A stretch of 64,000 nucleotides of DNA from Butyrivibrio sp. MC2013 (GTDB taxonomy: Bacteria; Bacillota; Clostridia; Lachnospirales; Lachnospiraceae): assembly GCF_000424585.1 (NCBI RefSeq), contig NZ_AUKE01000009.1, positions 1 to 64,000 of the forward strand, in the 5' to 3' direction. Positions 1 through 7,678 of the stretch are shown piece by piece. Position 1 is the stretch's first letter, and every line of letters starts with the position of its first letter. Made by a program: the position numbers and the translations under genes. The notes under the pieces were generated by a model, which saw only the letters and a program-made list of their open reading frames with translations, was not told the DNA's origin and ran no database searches.

Positions 1-219
1 AACAGTTAATCTTCTGATGGTCAGCTTATCCGAAATCTCGTCTTTATACTGATCAAGTTTACTGCCTTTATTTCTTGTTTTGGGCTTGCCCTTGTATCCG
101 TTATGATATTTTTTGACAGTCCTCCAATCCATGCCATATTTCCTACCAAGGGCAGCATAGTTTGGCTTGATATCAAGACTATCCATTACTGCCAGTTCTC
201 CTTTAAGATTTTTTTCCAC
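1..219 (-). CDS. IS21-family transposase (IstA-like), N-terminal part, cut by window edge
   Basis: Reading the minus strand from a GTG at 219 gives 73 uninterrupted codons that run off the window start. A strong Shine-Dalgarno (GGGAGGAGG) lies just upstream, which fixes the GTG start. The protein holds a helix-turn-helix of the kind found at the N-terminus of IstA transposases, with the segment YAALGRKYGMDWRTVKKY followed by a basic linker. IstA binds the element ends and catalyses transposition together with the IstB ATPase, which is not visible here. A DNA-binding fragment of another mobile-element protein is the alternative. The catalytic DDE domain lies outside the window, so intactness cannot be judged. 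Confidence 0.7.
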   Translation of the reverse strand, partial: MEKNLKGELAVMDSLDIKPNYAALGRKYGMDWRTVKKYHNGYKGKPKTRNKGSKLDQYKDEISDKLTIRRLTV

Positions 220-269
220 TGGTACACCTCCTCCCTCATGAAAGTGTATCAATGGTTGCTAAAATACTA

Positions 270-325
270 AATAAGGATGTAGGTTTTACAGCATTTTTAT
301 TTGCTATAATTCCTACATCCTTATT
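270..325. repeat. 14-bp perfect inverted repeat between IS-like gene and HTH fragment
   Basis: AATAAGGATGTAGG at 270-283 is matched by its reverse complement at 312-325, with a 28-base AT-rich loop. The right arm contains the stop codon of the truncated HTH gene read on the minus strand. It could be a terminator for that gene, or part of the end structure of the IS21-like element. The sequence does not decide between these. Confidence 0.5.
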
Positions 326-485
326 TTATATTTTGCATATTGTGCATTTTCTTCTTTATAGCTTCTTCGGAAGAATCACTTTCTGGAAATAAATATTTGT
401 AAAACTCTATTTGACTCATATCCAGATTCTTGCGTATATTTCTTACTTTTTCACCGAAATCGATAAGGTGACTAATTGGCTCCAT
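321..485 (-). pseudogene. Short XRE/HTH-like protein, probably a truncated regulator
   Basis: A 54-codon minus-strand frame starts at ATG 485 with a good ribosome site (AGGAGGT, six bases upstream) and stops at 321. The N-terminal part, FGEKVRNIRKNLDMSQIEFY, looks like the first helices of a Cro/C1-type helix-turn-helix domain. That domain normally needs about 60 residues plus a C-terminal part. Here the frame ends soon after, inside a 14-bp inverted repeat beside the IS21-like gene. The likely reading is a regulator cut short by mobile-element activity. A genuine tiny HTH protein is less likely. Confidence 0.5.
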
Positions 486-653
486 TTTACCTCCTGTTCA
501 AAAGATATAAATGTAGGTGTTTGGTGACTTGAATAGGCACATATAATGATACTACCATGTTATTAAAGAAATGCAAATGAAATCCGTGCAAAAAATTTAT
601 AATGCTATTCCTGGCATTACAAATTTGAGCAAACGGTGGAAAGGAGTAAAATA

Positions 654-1355
654 ATGCTAGAAGAAAATAATATCAATAATGAAAGCATCAATAACCAGAT
701 TGAACTATGTAAAAAGGAGCAAGAAGTTCAACGATTTTTTAAATGGGATATTATTGAAAATGCAGAGATTGTCGGAGAACACCATCATCCTAAGCTTAAG
801 GCAATCACTGAGATACCAAATGTAAAAAGATTAGTTACTTTAAATAATGCTCCATATGAGAAGCATCCAGAGGAATGTGGGTTATGCTTTTATACAAAAG
901 ATTCTGTAATAGAAAGAATATGGAATAATCGCCACAAATATGTCAACTTGGTACAACGATTCCCCCTGGTCTGTGGCCTGGATTATAGTATTCTTCTTAA
1001 TATGTATTATCCTCAGCAAGATTATAATTGCTGGAGAAACTATGTTATGACTTATTGGATGCAACAGATTCATCCTACAGTTGTACCTAACGCTGGCTTT
1101 GCAGATATATACTCACAGCCATGGACACTTGATGGTATGCCTGACGATAGTTGGATTGCTGTAACATCTCAGGGCTGTCAGGATGAATATATTTTAAAAT
1201 ACTATTTTTTGAATGGATTGCATGAACTGGTACGCCAAAAGCACCCAAGAGGATTAATTGTATATGGTCACTTTCCTCAAGAGTGGTTTGATAAATTTCC
1301 TATCCCAATAATAGTTTTTCCTTCTTATTCTGAAGAAACATGGGGAGGTGCCTAA
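654..1355 (+). CDS. DUF4417 domain protein
   Basis: A 233-residue protein of the DUF4417 type, judged from its middle and C-terminal pattern (CGLDYS, NYVMTYWMQQ, a GCQ stretch and a late VYG). These families are common in phages and integrated elements of Firmicutes and have no established function. ATG 654 is chosen over an upstream GTG because AAGGAG sits directly before it. The gene is the first of a three-gene string, with only two bases separating it from the next start. The base composition is AT-rich compared with the core genes nearby, which suggests acquisition. A candidate -10 (TATAAT) lies at 598-603, with no good -35. Confidence 0.65.
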   Translation: MLEENNINNESINNQIELCKKEQEVQRFFKWDIIENAEIVGEHHHPKLKAITEIPNVKRLVTLNNAPYEKHPEECGLCFYTKDSVIERIWNNRHKYVNLVQRFPLVCGLDYSILLNMYYPQQDYNCWRNYVMTYWMQQIHPTVVPNAGFADIYSQPWTLDGMPDDSWIAVTSQGCQDEYILKYYFLNGLHELVRQKHPRGLIVYGHFPQEWFDKFPIPIIVFPSYSEETWGGA

Positions 1356-1357
1356 CT

Positions 1358-1816
1358 ATGGGAAGAGGAAGAGGGGGATATACCAAAATCCAGACGAACT
1401 ATAAAGATTCCGGTGGAAGAAAAGTTACTGATTCAGGTACCATTTTCGTTGCTGAAAGATATATAGATATGGGTTACGAAGCTGTTTTCAGGCAACGTCA
1501 CGACGAAATCAATGCTAAGACATACGATCTTTCAATAAAAACTAGCAATGATGAGTATTTTGTTAAAAATATTGAAGTGAAGCAGACTACGAGCAATAAT
1601 CCGAGCCAATTAGCTAAGAACATAAAAGAAGGATTTCAGCAGGTTGGCCAAGGTGGTACAGTCGCCATATATCTTCCAGGTAAACAAAGTAATTCCAAGT
1701 CCACTATAGACTTCATTACAGCTGGTTATAATGAGGCTTTACGAAAGGGAAATGTCACTGGATCTGTAGAGGTATGGTTCGATGATAAAACAAGAAGAAC
1801 AATAAATGGAGGCTGA
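1358..1816 (+). CDS. Putative nuclease toxin, CdiA C-terminal/PD-(D/E)xK-like
   Basis: A 152-residue protein starting at ATG 1358 behind GGGGAGG; an upstream in-frame ATG lacks spacing to a ribosome site. A Gly/Arg-rich start leads into SGTIFVAERYIDMGYEAVF and then YDLSI ... IEVKQTTS. The spaced Asp and Glu-x-Lys resemble the catalytic core of PD-(D/E)xK nucleases. The layout is like the tRNase domains at the C-terminus of contact-dependent inhibition toxins. No secretion domain or long filamentous N-terminus is present, so this would be a free-standing toxin module. The next gene starts one base after the stop and is the expected immunity partner. A structural role linked to the DUF4417 protein cannot be excluded. 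Confidence 0.55.
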   Translation: MGRGRGGYTKIQTNYKDSGGRKVTDSGTIFVAERYIDMGYEAVFRQRHDEINAKTYDLSIKTSNDEYFVKNIEVKQTTSNNPSQLAKNIKEGFQQVGQGGTVAIYLPGKQSNSKSTIDFITAGYNEALRKGNVTGSVEVWFDDKTRRTINGG

Positions 1817-1817
1817 T

Positions 1818-2327
1818 ATGGCAAGATTAGGATGTAAATGTGGTGCCGAAATGACAAATACTATATCCCCATCAAAGAACAGGTTGAATATTTATTATAT
1901 GAAAGAAGCTCTGGATGCTATTAATTCAAATCCACAAATAAGGTTATGGGATTTTTATACCGGGTGGGATGAAAAAAATAGCTGTAATAACAACTTTCTA
2001 GACAGAGAAGAGCCTGTTGAATATTGGTTTTGCACTAACTGCAGACGAGTATATGAAGTTCAGGCTAAGTCATGCGGTAAAATTACAAGGGTATATTGTG
2101 TCAGTGAAGAAAACCATTCTATAGATACAGATTATTCTTCTTTAACAGAATTACTGGTTTTAACAGATGTGGAGATGGATCAGATACTTTCCAAAAACGA
2201 AAAAATGACTTTGCAAGAATATATGACTCAAAGAAAAGATCCAAAAGTATTTATAACAGCTGATGAAAGAACAGTTTATGTAAAAATTGAAAATAATAAG
2301 ACTATGATCTATCACTGTGAGAATTAA
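1818..2327 (+). CDS. Probable immunity protein with Zn-ribbon-like cysteines
   Basis: A 169-residue soluble protein starting at ATG 1818, preceded by GGAGG and one base after the toxin-like gene's stop. It has CKCG near the N-terminus and CTNC near residue 77, a spacing compatible with a structural zinc site. It then has an acidic C-terminal half with ten or so hydrophobic strands' worth of sequence. No enzyme motif is visible. Position directly behind a small nuclease-like gene, acidic character and tight coupling fit an immunity protein, but this is inference from context. I do not recognise a named family. Confidence 0.45.
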   Translation: MARLGCKCGAEMTNTISPSKNRLNIYYMKEALDAINSNPQIRLWDFYTGWDEKNSCNNNFLDREEPVEYWFCTNCRRVYEVQAKSCGKITRVYCVSEENHSIDTDYSSLTELLVLTDVEMDQILSKNEKMTLQEYMTQRKDPKVFITADERTVYVKIENNKTMIYHCEN

Positions 2328-2424
2328 GAGGAAATTTATATATTGGGGCTTAGAGTTATACAGTAAAACAGATTTATTAGAATGGTTGGGATAGAGAAGA
2401 ATCATTAATTCGCGTCCCAAAGAC

Positions 2425-2455
2425 ATAAAAAAGAAGCCTTAACTCAAGGCTTCTT
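2425..2455 (-). terminator. Rho-independent terminator of the tRNA-Arg gene
   Basis: AAGAAGCCTT and its complement (2431-2440, 2446-2455) form a 10-bp stem with a five-base loop. On the minus strand it is followed by a run of U residues. It lies five bases beyond the tRNA 3' end. Confidence 0.85.
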
Positions 2456-2459
2456 CGAA

Positions 2460-2533
2460 CGTTCCCGATGTGATTCGAACACACGACCTTCCGCTTAGGA
2501 GGCGGACGCTCTATCCAGCTGAGCTACGGAAAC
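2460..2533 (-). tRNA. tRNA-Arg (anticodon CCU)
   Basis: On the minus strand a full cloverleaf can be folded: acceptor GTTTCCG with CGGGAAC, D-stem GCTC/GAGC, anticodon stem TCCGC/GCGGA with loop CTCCTAA, and a T-arm with TTCGAAT. The anticodon is CCU, reading AGG. CCA is not encoded, in keeping with the CCA-adding enzyme gene further along. The 3' end faces the accessory toxin-like operon, the usual arrangement where an element integrates at a tRNA 3' end. Confidence 0.93.
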
Positions 2534-2591
2534 TTATTCAGCACCTATATAATTTATCACAGTTATAAGCGAATTTCAAGCATAAATCGCC

Positions 2592-2736
2592 GTTAAACTC
2601 GCAAACGCTTCGCTTTTTGCTCGTTATAAAATCACTGCTGACGCAGTTCTACGGGTACGGGGCTTATAACCCCGCACCCGTAATCAAGATATTCCCACCA
2701 CCTAAAGGTGGTGGGTTATCTTGATTATTTTATATA
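2592..2736 (+). repeat. 145-bp four-hairpin intergenic repeat, copy 1
   Basis: Nearly identical (two differences seen) to the segment at 10573-10717. It contains four consecutive dyads: GCAAACGC/GCTTTTTGC, CTGC-TGAC-GCAG, TACGGGTACGGGG with its near complement, and AATCAAGATA..CCCACCACC with TAAA loop and full complement. It has no coding frame. It sits between tRNA-Arg and DUF3881. Behaviour is that of a non-autonomous dispersed repeat or structured RNA element. Confidence 0.9.
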
Positions 2737-2754
2737 TTGCGCAAGCTAACCGTA

Positions 2755-2800
2755 TATAGATTCTTGGATAAAATATCCAAGAATCTATGCAAATAGGCCA
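2755..2800 (+). repeat. Composite 'GCAAATAGGCC' repeat, partial copy (hairpin 1 only)
   Basis: TAGATTCTTGGATA and its exact complement form a stem with a very short loop, followed by TGCAAATAGGCCA. The same arrangement, with different but still paired stem bases, occurs at 29413-29451 and, inverted, at 26991-27041 and 27133-27181. It lies just beyond the DUF3881 stop and may also serve as its terminator. Confidence 0.8.
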
Positions 2801-2805
2801 ATTTG

Positions 2806-3684
2806 TTATTGCTCTGCTTTTGATACATATCCCTGCAGCCAGATATCTCCCTTGAATCTTCTTCCTATATCAGGTTCACCATAGAGATTTTTCTTTGCGA
2901 TCGCCAATTCAAATTCAATGGAATTGCAGATCAGGGACAAGAGATATACAGGCTCTTTGGTATAGCTATTGACCAGCAGGCTGTAATCCGTGATCTCGCC
3001 CATTATGGAATACTGATCACATTCTACCCCGGTGGGCATGAAATAATTATCAACCAGAGTATAGAGGTCCACCTCCCTGACTCTTGAAGATACAGTGTTG
3101 TAGGTTTCCATATCTTCCATGCTCAGGGTTTCAATAGCCCTCTCATCTCCGTTTTTGGCAGATGATATGAGTCTGGTCCTTCTCTCGTGCTTCTTTTTTA
3201 GCTGCCTTGTCTGAACAGGTGTCTTTGCCAGGGGCAGGATTATGGTCCCTTTATTGGCAAGGGCAGAGAGGATCACGGATTTTACTGCTTTCTTTCCTTC
3301 TGCAGACAGCTTTCGATACTCTATGGGATTTAAGAGGTAGAATATCATACTTATAGCCAGCCTGGAATCATCGCAGATTCCTGCATATGAGTCTGTTGCG
3401 CTATGACGTTCTGCCTTGATCTCTTCTGTAGATGAAACACCTAAACCTTTTATATATGGATAATAGTATTCGTATACAAAGCTATTACCCTCTTTCATCC
3501 TGCCGCAGACGCTTACGCCCATACCGGGAGCCAGTTCCTTGCTAAACTGGGCTCTCATTTCGCCGTCTTCTGCTTTTATATATTCTTTTTTATCTGCAAA
3601 TTTGACACAGTAGCCGAGGAGCTTTTCCAAAGCTCCCCGGCCCTCTAGTCCAGATAAACCTATAGCCTTTAAATACTTATGCAT
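2806..3684 (-). CDS. DUF3881 family protein
   Basis: A 292-residue soluble protein resembling the DUF3881 family, which I associate with Lachnospiraceae. The N-terminus begins MHKYLKAIGLS, typical for that family, and the protein ends with a segment around GDIWLQGYVS. No catalytic motif is evident and the function is unknown. It lies 18 bases after serS on the same strand, so it is probably co-transcribed with it. Confidence 0.75.
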   Translation of the reverse strand: MHKYLKAIGLSGLEGRGALEKLLGYCVKFADKKEYIKAEDGEMRAQFSKELAPGMGVSVCGRMKEGNSFVYEYYYPYIKGLGVSSTEEIKAERHSATDSYAGICDDSRLAISMIFYLLNPIEYRKLSAEGKKAVKSVILSALANKGTIILPLAKTPVQTRQLKKKHERRTRLISSAKNGDERAIETLSMEDMETYNTVSSRVREVDLYTLVDNYFMPTGVECDQYSIMGEITDYSLLVNSYTKEPVYLLSLICNSIEFELAIAKKNLYGEPDIGRRFKGDIWLQGYVSKAEQ

Positions 3685-3702
3685 CTTGTCCTTGTTATTC
3701 TA

Positions 3703-4989
3703 TCAGTGCTTGGGAGTCAGAACTGTCATTCCGCCCATGTACGGCTGCAGGGGAGCAGGGATCTTAACTGATCCGTCTGCCTGCAGATTGTTCTCCAAAA
3801 ATGCAATGAGCATTCTCGGAGGTGCTACTACTGTATTATTAAGAGTGGTTGCAAAATAGTTGCCCTCTTCGCCCTTGATACGGATCTTCAATCTCCTTGC
3901 CTGAGCATCACCAAGGTTAGAACAGCTTCCTACTTCAAAATATTTCTTCTGTCTGGGTGACCATGCTTCTACATCGCAGCTCTTAACCTTAAGATCTGCC
4001 AGGTCTCCACTGCAGCACTCAAGAGTTCTTACAGGAACATCAAGGCTGCGGAAGAGATCTACTGTATTCTTCCAGAGCTTATTATACCAATCCCATGCTT
4101 CTTCAGGCTTGCAGACTACGATCATCTCCTGCTTTTCAAACTGATGGATCCTATATACGCCTCTTTCTTCAATACCGTGAGCACCCTTCTCTTTTCTAAA
4201 GCAGGGTGAGTAGGATGTAAGTGTGTAAGGCATATCTTCTTCAGGAAGAAGCTGATCAATGAACTTACCGATCATGGAATGCTCTGAAGTACCGATGAGG
4301 TATAGGTCTTCTCCTTCAATCTTGTACATCATGGCATCCATTTCAGGGAAGCTCATAACACCTGATACTACATTGCCATGGATCATGAAAGGAGGTACCA
4401 CATATGTAAATCCGCGATCGATCATAAAGTCTCTTGCATAAGCAAGAACTGCTGAATGAAGTCTTGCAATATCGCCCATGAGGTAATAGAAACCATTACC
4501 TGCTACGCGCCTTGCCGCATCCAGATCTATACCATTAAATCTCTCCATGATATCTGTATGGTAAGGAATCTCAAAATCCGGAACCACAGGCTCGCCAAAC
4601 TTCTCTATCTCTACATTGCAGGAATCATCCTTACCGATAGGTACAGAAGGATCAATGATGTTGGGAATCTGATACATGATATTTTGTATCTTCTCATCAA
4701 CTATTTTCTGCTCTTCTTCAAGAGAGGCCAATCTTTCAGCATTCTTTGTCACTTCTTCCTTGACCTTCTCTGCCTCTTCCTTCTTGCCTTCCTTCATAAG
4801 AGCACCGATCTGCTTGGATATTTTATTTCTGTTGGCTCTCAGATCATCAGATTCCTGTTTAATAGCTCTGCTCTTCTTATCCAGCTCTATTACTTCATCT
4901 ACCATTTCCAGCTTGTGATCCTGGAACTTCTTTTTAATATTTTCTTTAACCAGTTCCGGGTTCTCTCTAAGGAATTTAATATCGATCAT
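3703..4989 (-). CDS. serS: Serine-tRNA ligase
   Basis: Class II seryl-tRNA synthetase, which charges tRNA-Ser with serine in the cytoplasm. The N-terminal ~100 residues form the long antiparallel coiled-coil arm that grips the tRNA variable arm. It is rich in Glu/Lys with KKSRAIKQESDDLRANRNK. The catalytic core follows, with the motif 2 region FRKEKGAHGIEERGVYRIHQ and the motif 3 region near the C-terminus (NNTVVAPPRMLIAFLE). I start at the ATG of MIDIKFLRENPE, which matches the family N-terminus and has AAAGG eight bases upstream. An in-frame ATG seven codons earlier is possible. At 428 residues it is full length. Confidence 0.95.
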   Translation of the reverse strand: MIDIKFLRENPELVKENIKKKFQDHKLEMVDEVIELDKKSRAIKQESDDLRANRNKISKQIGALMKEGKKEEAEKVKEEVTKNAERLASLEEEQKIVDEKIQNIMYQIPNIIDPSVPIGKDDSCNVEIEKFGEPVVPDFEIPYHTDIMERFNGIDLDAARRVAGNGFYYLMGDIARLHSAVLAYARDFMIDRGFTYVVPPFMIHGNVVSGVMSFPEMDAMMYKIEGEDLYLIGTSEHSMIGKFIDQLLPEEDMPYTLTSYSPCFRKEKGAHGIEERGVYRIHQFEKQEMIVVCKPEEAWDWYNKLWKNTVDLFRSLDVPVRTLECCSGDLADLKVKSCDVEAWSPRQKKYFEVGSCSNLGDAQARRLKIRIKGEEGNYFATTLNNTVVAPPRMLIAFLENNLQADGSVKIPAPLQPYMGGMTVLTPKH

Positions 4990-5033
4990 GACTTCGACCT
5001 TTCCGGGCATCCGCCCTATATAGTTAAAATATT

Positions 5034-5552
5034 TTATACAAGTTGTGCTTCTTCAAGAGCTTTTCTCTCTTCATTACCCAGCTCTACATCTGACATTCCG
5101 TTCTTGATGATCTTGGTATAAGAATAGCAGCCCTCATTACCGTGAACTGAATTTATTATATAACCATTATCATCCTCGTCAAGAAGTGCTATTGCGCAGG
5201 AGAGCTTTCCACCCATCTGATTCAGCGCATCGTACTTTACAACGCCGGCCTTCTGAAAACACTTCTTCATCCTTTTGTTTATATCTACAATATCTTTTTT
5301 ATTCTTTTCAGATAGTGTCTTCATATATTGATTATCCTCAAAGAGCTCCACAATCTGATCTTCCAGGCTCTCAGCCTCATGACCTCTCATAAAGGATTTA
5401 AGTCTGGTCTTCATGGTCCTTATATCTGAAGACTGCTTTGCTATTATCATAAGCAGTATGATCACCAGTAAAAGGAGTACGACCTCTCCTATTATATATA
5501 TCCCCGGGTCAATTCCCTGCATACCTAAATATGACAATATGTTACTATTCAT
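5034..5552 (-). CDS. DUF4446 family membrane-anchored protein
   Basis: A 172-residue protein with one N-terminal membrane segment (IYIIGEVVLLLLVIILLMIIA), then a predicted coiled coil (SLEDQIVELFEDNQ ... KKDIVDINKRMKK). A C-terminal domain carries KYDALNQMGGKLSCAIALLD and a late SYTKIIKNG. DUF4446 proteins are regularly encoded beside parB in clostridia, as here, suggesting a link to origin segregation or envelope anchoring, but no role is proven. The 168-base gap up to parB holds no gene I can support. Confidence 0.85.
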   Translation of the reverse strand: MNSNILSYLGMQGIDPGIYIIGEVVLLLLVIILLMIIAKQSSDIRTMKTRLKSFMRGHEAESLEDQIVELFEDNQYMKTLSEKNKKDIVDINKRMKKCFQKAGVVKYDALNQMGGKLSCAIALLDEDDNGYIINSVHGNEGCYSYTKIIKNGMSDVELGNEERKALEEAQLV

Positions 5553-5720
5553 CTATATAATATCCTCCCGCCATCACAGATCATCTTTAATTCTCACAAA
5601 ACCATCGACTAATTCGTTTTTTGAAAAAATCATCTTGTAATACTTGCTTTATTAAAAGTAAGTTTATATCAATGGATCTTACCAGGAAATAAACCTGCAG
5701 CTTGATTCATGCTTTACACA

Positions 5721-6626
5721 TTATCCGTTTATTAATAGCTGGGTTATCTTTTCCAGGTCAGCATTGCTATAGAATTCTATTTCTATCTTGCCGGCGCCCT
5801 TATTTCCTTTACTGATAATGGATACCTTTGTACCTGTCTTATCTTTGACTCTCTGCTCCAGATTCTTGTAAATTGTTTCCAGATTCTTATCGATCTCTTT
5901 TACTTTTGCAGGAGCCTTTTCCTTGGATGCTGTCTTGACCAATTTCTCAGCCTGACGCACACTTAGCTTTTCATCAAAAATCTGTTCTGCCAGTCTGATC
6001 TGAAGCTGTGAATCCTCTACCGGAATAAGAGCCCTTGCATGTCCGCTGGAAAGACAACCATCGATGACCATCTGCTGTACTTTTTCAGTCAGCTTTAATA
6101 GTCTCATGGAATTGGTGATGGATACTCTTGATTTGGACACTTTCTCCGCCACTTCATCCTGCTTAAGATTAAATTCAATGATCAGTCTCTGATAAGCCTG
6201 GGCTTCTTCAATAGGATTTAAGTCTTCTCTCTGGATATTTTCTATGAGCTGGATCTCTACTATTTCCTGTTCAGAGAGATCATTACGGATTACAACAGGT
6301 ACTTCTTTGATACCTGCTTTTCTTGCAGCTCTCCATCTTCTCTCACCGGCGATTATCTCATAGAGTCCGTTCTTTTCTCTTACCAGGAGAGGCTCCAGCA
6401 CTCCAAACTGTTTAACTGACTCTGCCAGTTCTTCCAGGGCATCTTCATTAAATGCTTTTCTGGGCTGATCTCTATTAGGCTCAACCTTTGACAGCTTGAC
6501 CATTACTTTGCCATCTGCATTTGACTGCTTGTTTTCTACTACAATCTGATCCTTACTCTCCCCATTATTATTTCCTGCAGGTATCAGACTATCAAGTCCC
6601 CTTCCCAATCCTCTTTTTGCTGCCAT
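5721..6626 (-). CDS. parB: Chromosome-partitioning protein ParB (Spo0J)
   Basis: A 301-residue CTP-dependent parS-binding clamp that loads condensin and marks the origin region. The N-terminal ParB/sulfiredoxin domain has the arginine-rich GERRWRAARKAGI box. A central helix-turn-helix (QDEVAEKVSKSRVSITNSMR) reads parS, and a short C-terminal dimerisation domain follows. It sits downstream of parA on the same strand with a 29-base gap, and two parS sites lie just beyond parA. Confidence 0.96.
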   Translation of the reverse strand: MAAKRGLGRGLDSLIPAGNNNGESKDQIVVENKQSNADGKVMVKLSKVEPNRDQPRKAFNEDALEELAESVKQFGVLEPLLVREKNGLYEIIAGERRWRAARKAGIKEVPVVIRNDLSEQEIVEIQLIENIQREDLNPIEEAQAYQRLIIEFNLKQDEVAEKVSKSRVSITNSMRLLKLTEKVQQMVIDGCLSSGHARALIPVEDSQLQIRLAEQIFDEKLSVRQAEKLVKTASKEKAPAKVKEIDKNLETIYKNLEQRVKDKTGTKVSIISKGNKGAGKIEIEFYSNADLEKITQLLING

Positions 6627-6655
6627 CTCATTCCTCCTTATGTGGCATAAACAGA

Positions 6656-7426
6656 TTAGCTATTTGCTATTACTTCCTCTGCTAATGATTTATATGCATA
6701 TGCTCCTGATGACTTTGGCTCATAAAGGTTAATAGGAAGTCCATAACTGGGAGCTTCTGCCAATCTGATATTTCTTGGTATGATCGTCATAAAGACTTTT
6801 TCCTCCAGGTGATCCTTGACATTCTCTACTACCTGAAGAGAAAGGTTAGTCCTGGCATCATACATGGTAAATACTACACCCTCCATCTTAAGTGTAGGAT
6901 TAAGTCTGTCTTTGACAAGATTGACTGTATGTACCAGCTGGCTCAATCCTTCCAAAGCATAATACTCACATTGGATAGGGACCAGTACGCTGTCAGCTGT
7001 TGTCATAGCATTTACCGTGAGCATACTAAGTGACGGAGGACAATCGATCACTATATAATCATATCTGTCCTTTACCTTGTCTATCTCATGCTTTAATATA
7101 TATTCCTTGCCTTCAGTATCTATCAGCTCTATCTCTGCAGCTGACAGATTGATATTTGCAGGAATAATATCTATACCGGGTAAATCTTCAAGAAATGATT
7201 TATTGATAGCTTCGTCTGCACTGCACTCACCTATCATCAGAGTGTAGATAGTATTCTTAAGATCATTCTTATCAAGTCCAAATCCGCTGGTGGTATTACC
7301 CTGAGGATCTGTATCTACTACCAGTACTTTCTTACCTTCTGCGGCAAGAGCTGCCGACAGATTAATAGAAGTGGTTGTCTTACCTACTCCACCTTTTTGA
7401 TTTGCTACTGCTATGATTCTTCCCAT
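6656..7426 (-). CDS. parA: Chromosome-partitioning ATPase ParA (Soj)
   Basis: A 256-residue deviant-Walker ATPase. The P-loop is KGGVGKTTTS near residue 11, with the signature lysine. The switch and Walker B regions are VVDTDPQGN and YDYIVIDCPPSL. It dimerises on DNA with ATP and works with ParB to place origins. In relatives it also modulates DnaA. It is the first gene of a parA-parB pair and has GGAGAG before its start. Confidence 0.96.
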   Translation of the reverse strand: MGRIIAVANQKGGVGKTTTSINLSAALAAEGKKVLVVDTDPQGNTTSGFGLDKNDLKNTIYTLMIGECSADEAINKSFLEDLPGIDIIPANINLSAAEIELIDTEGKEYILKHEIDKVKDRYDYIVIDCPPSLSMLTVNAMTTADSVLVPIQCEYYALEGLSQLVHTVNLVKDRLNPTLKMEGVVFTMYDARTNLSLQVVENVKDHLEEKVFMTIIPRNIRLAEAPSYGLPINLYEPKSSGAYAYKSLAEEVIANS

Positions 7427-7491
7427 CTCTCCTCCAATGAAGCCTCTGTTTTCCTATGTTTCACAGCCCTCTACTAAATATTGTATGAAAT

Positions 7492-7507
7492 GTTTCACGT
7501 GAAACAA
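7492..7507. promoter_or_regulatory. parS site 1
   Basis: TGTTTCACGTGAAACA, a perfect 16-bp palindrome identical to the canonical parS sequence bound by ParB, upstream of parA. Confidence 0.95.
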
Positions 7508-7539
7508 TCCTTAGTAGAGTTTTTATAATATGTAAAAAT

Positions 7540-7555
7540 GTTTCACGTGAAACAT
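7540..7555. promoter_or_regulatory. parS site 2
   Basis: A second identical TGTTTCACGTGAAACA, 48 bp from the first, in the parA-rsmG gap. Confidence 0.95.
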
Positions 7556-7678
7556 TTTTGGAAATTCAGAACAGCTCTTACGGCCTGGCATTTTCTCCTG
7601 TTCGTATCTGTAAATAACAAAACAGAACGAAACAATATGCCTGTTTTAGATTCAAATTCGATTCAACACATAAATCTA

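Noticed and set aside
2298..2395. About 25-codon frame (from a GTG) after the immunity-like gene
   Set aside because: There is no ribosome site, it overlaps the preceding gene and it is too short to support; it may be a remnant.
4456..5121. 221-codon plus-strand frame opposite serS/DUF4446
   Set aside because: It lies antisense to two clear genes, has Leu/Ile/Phe-rich shadow composition and no ribosome site.
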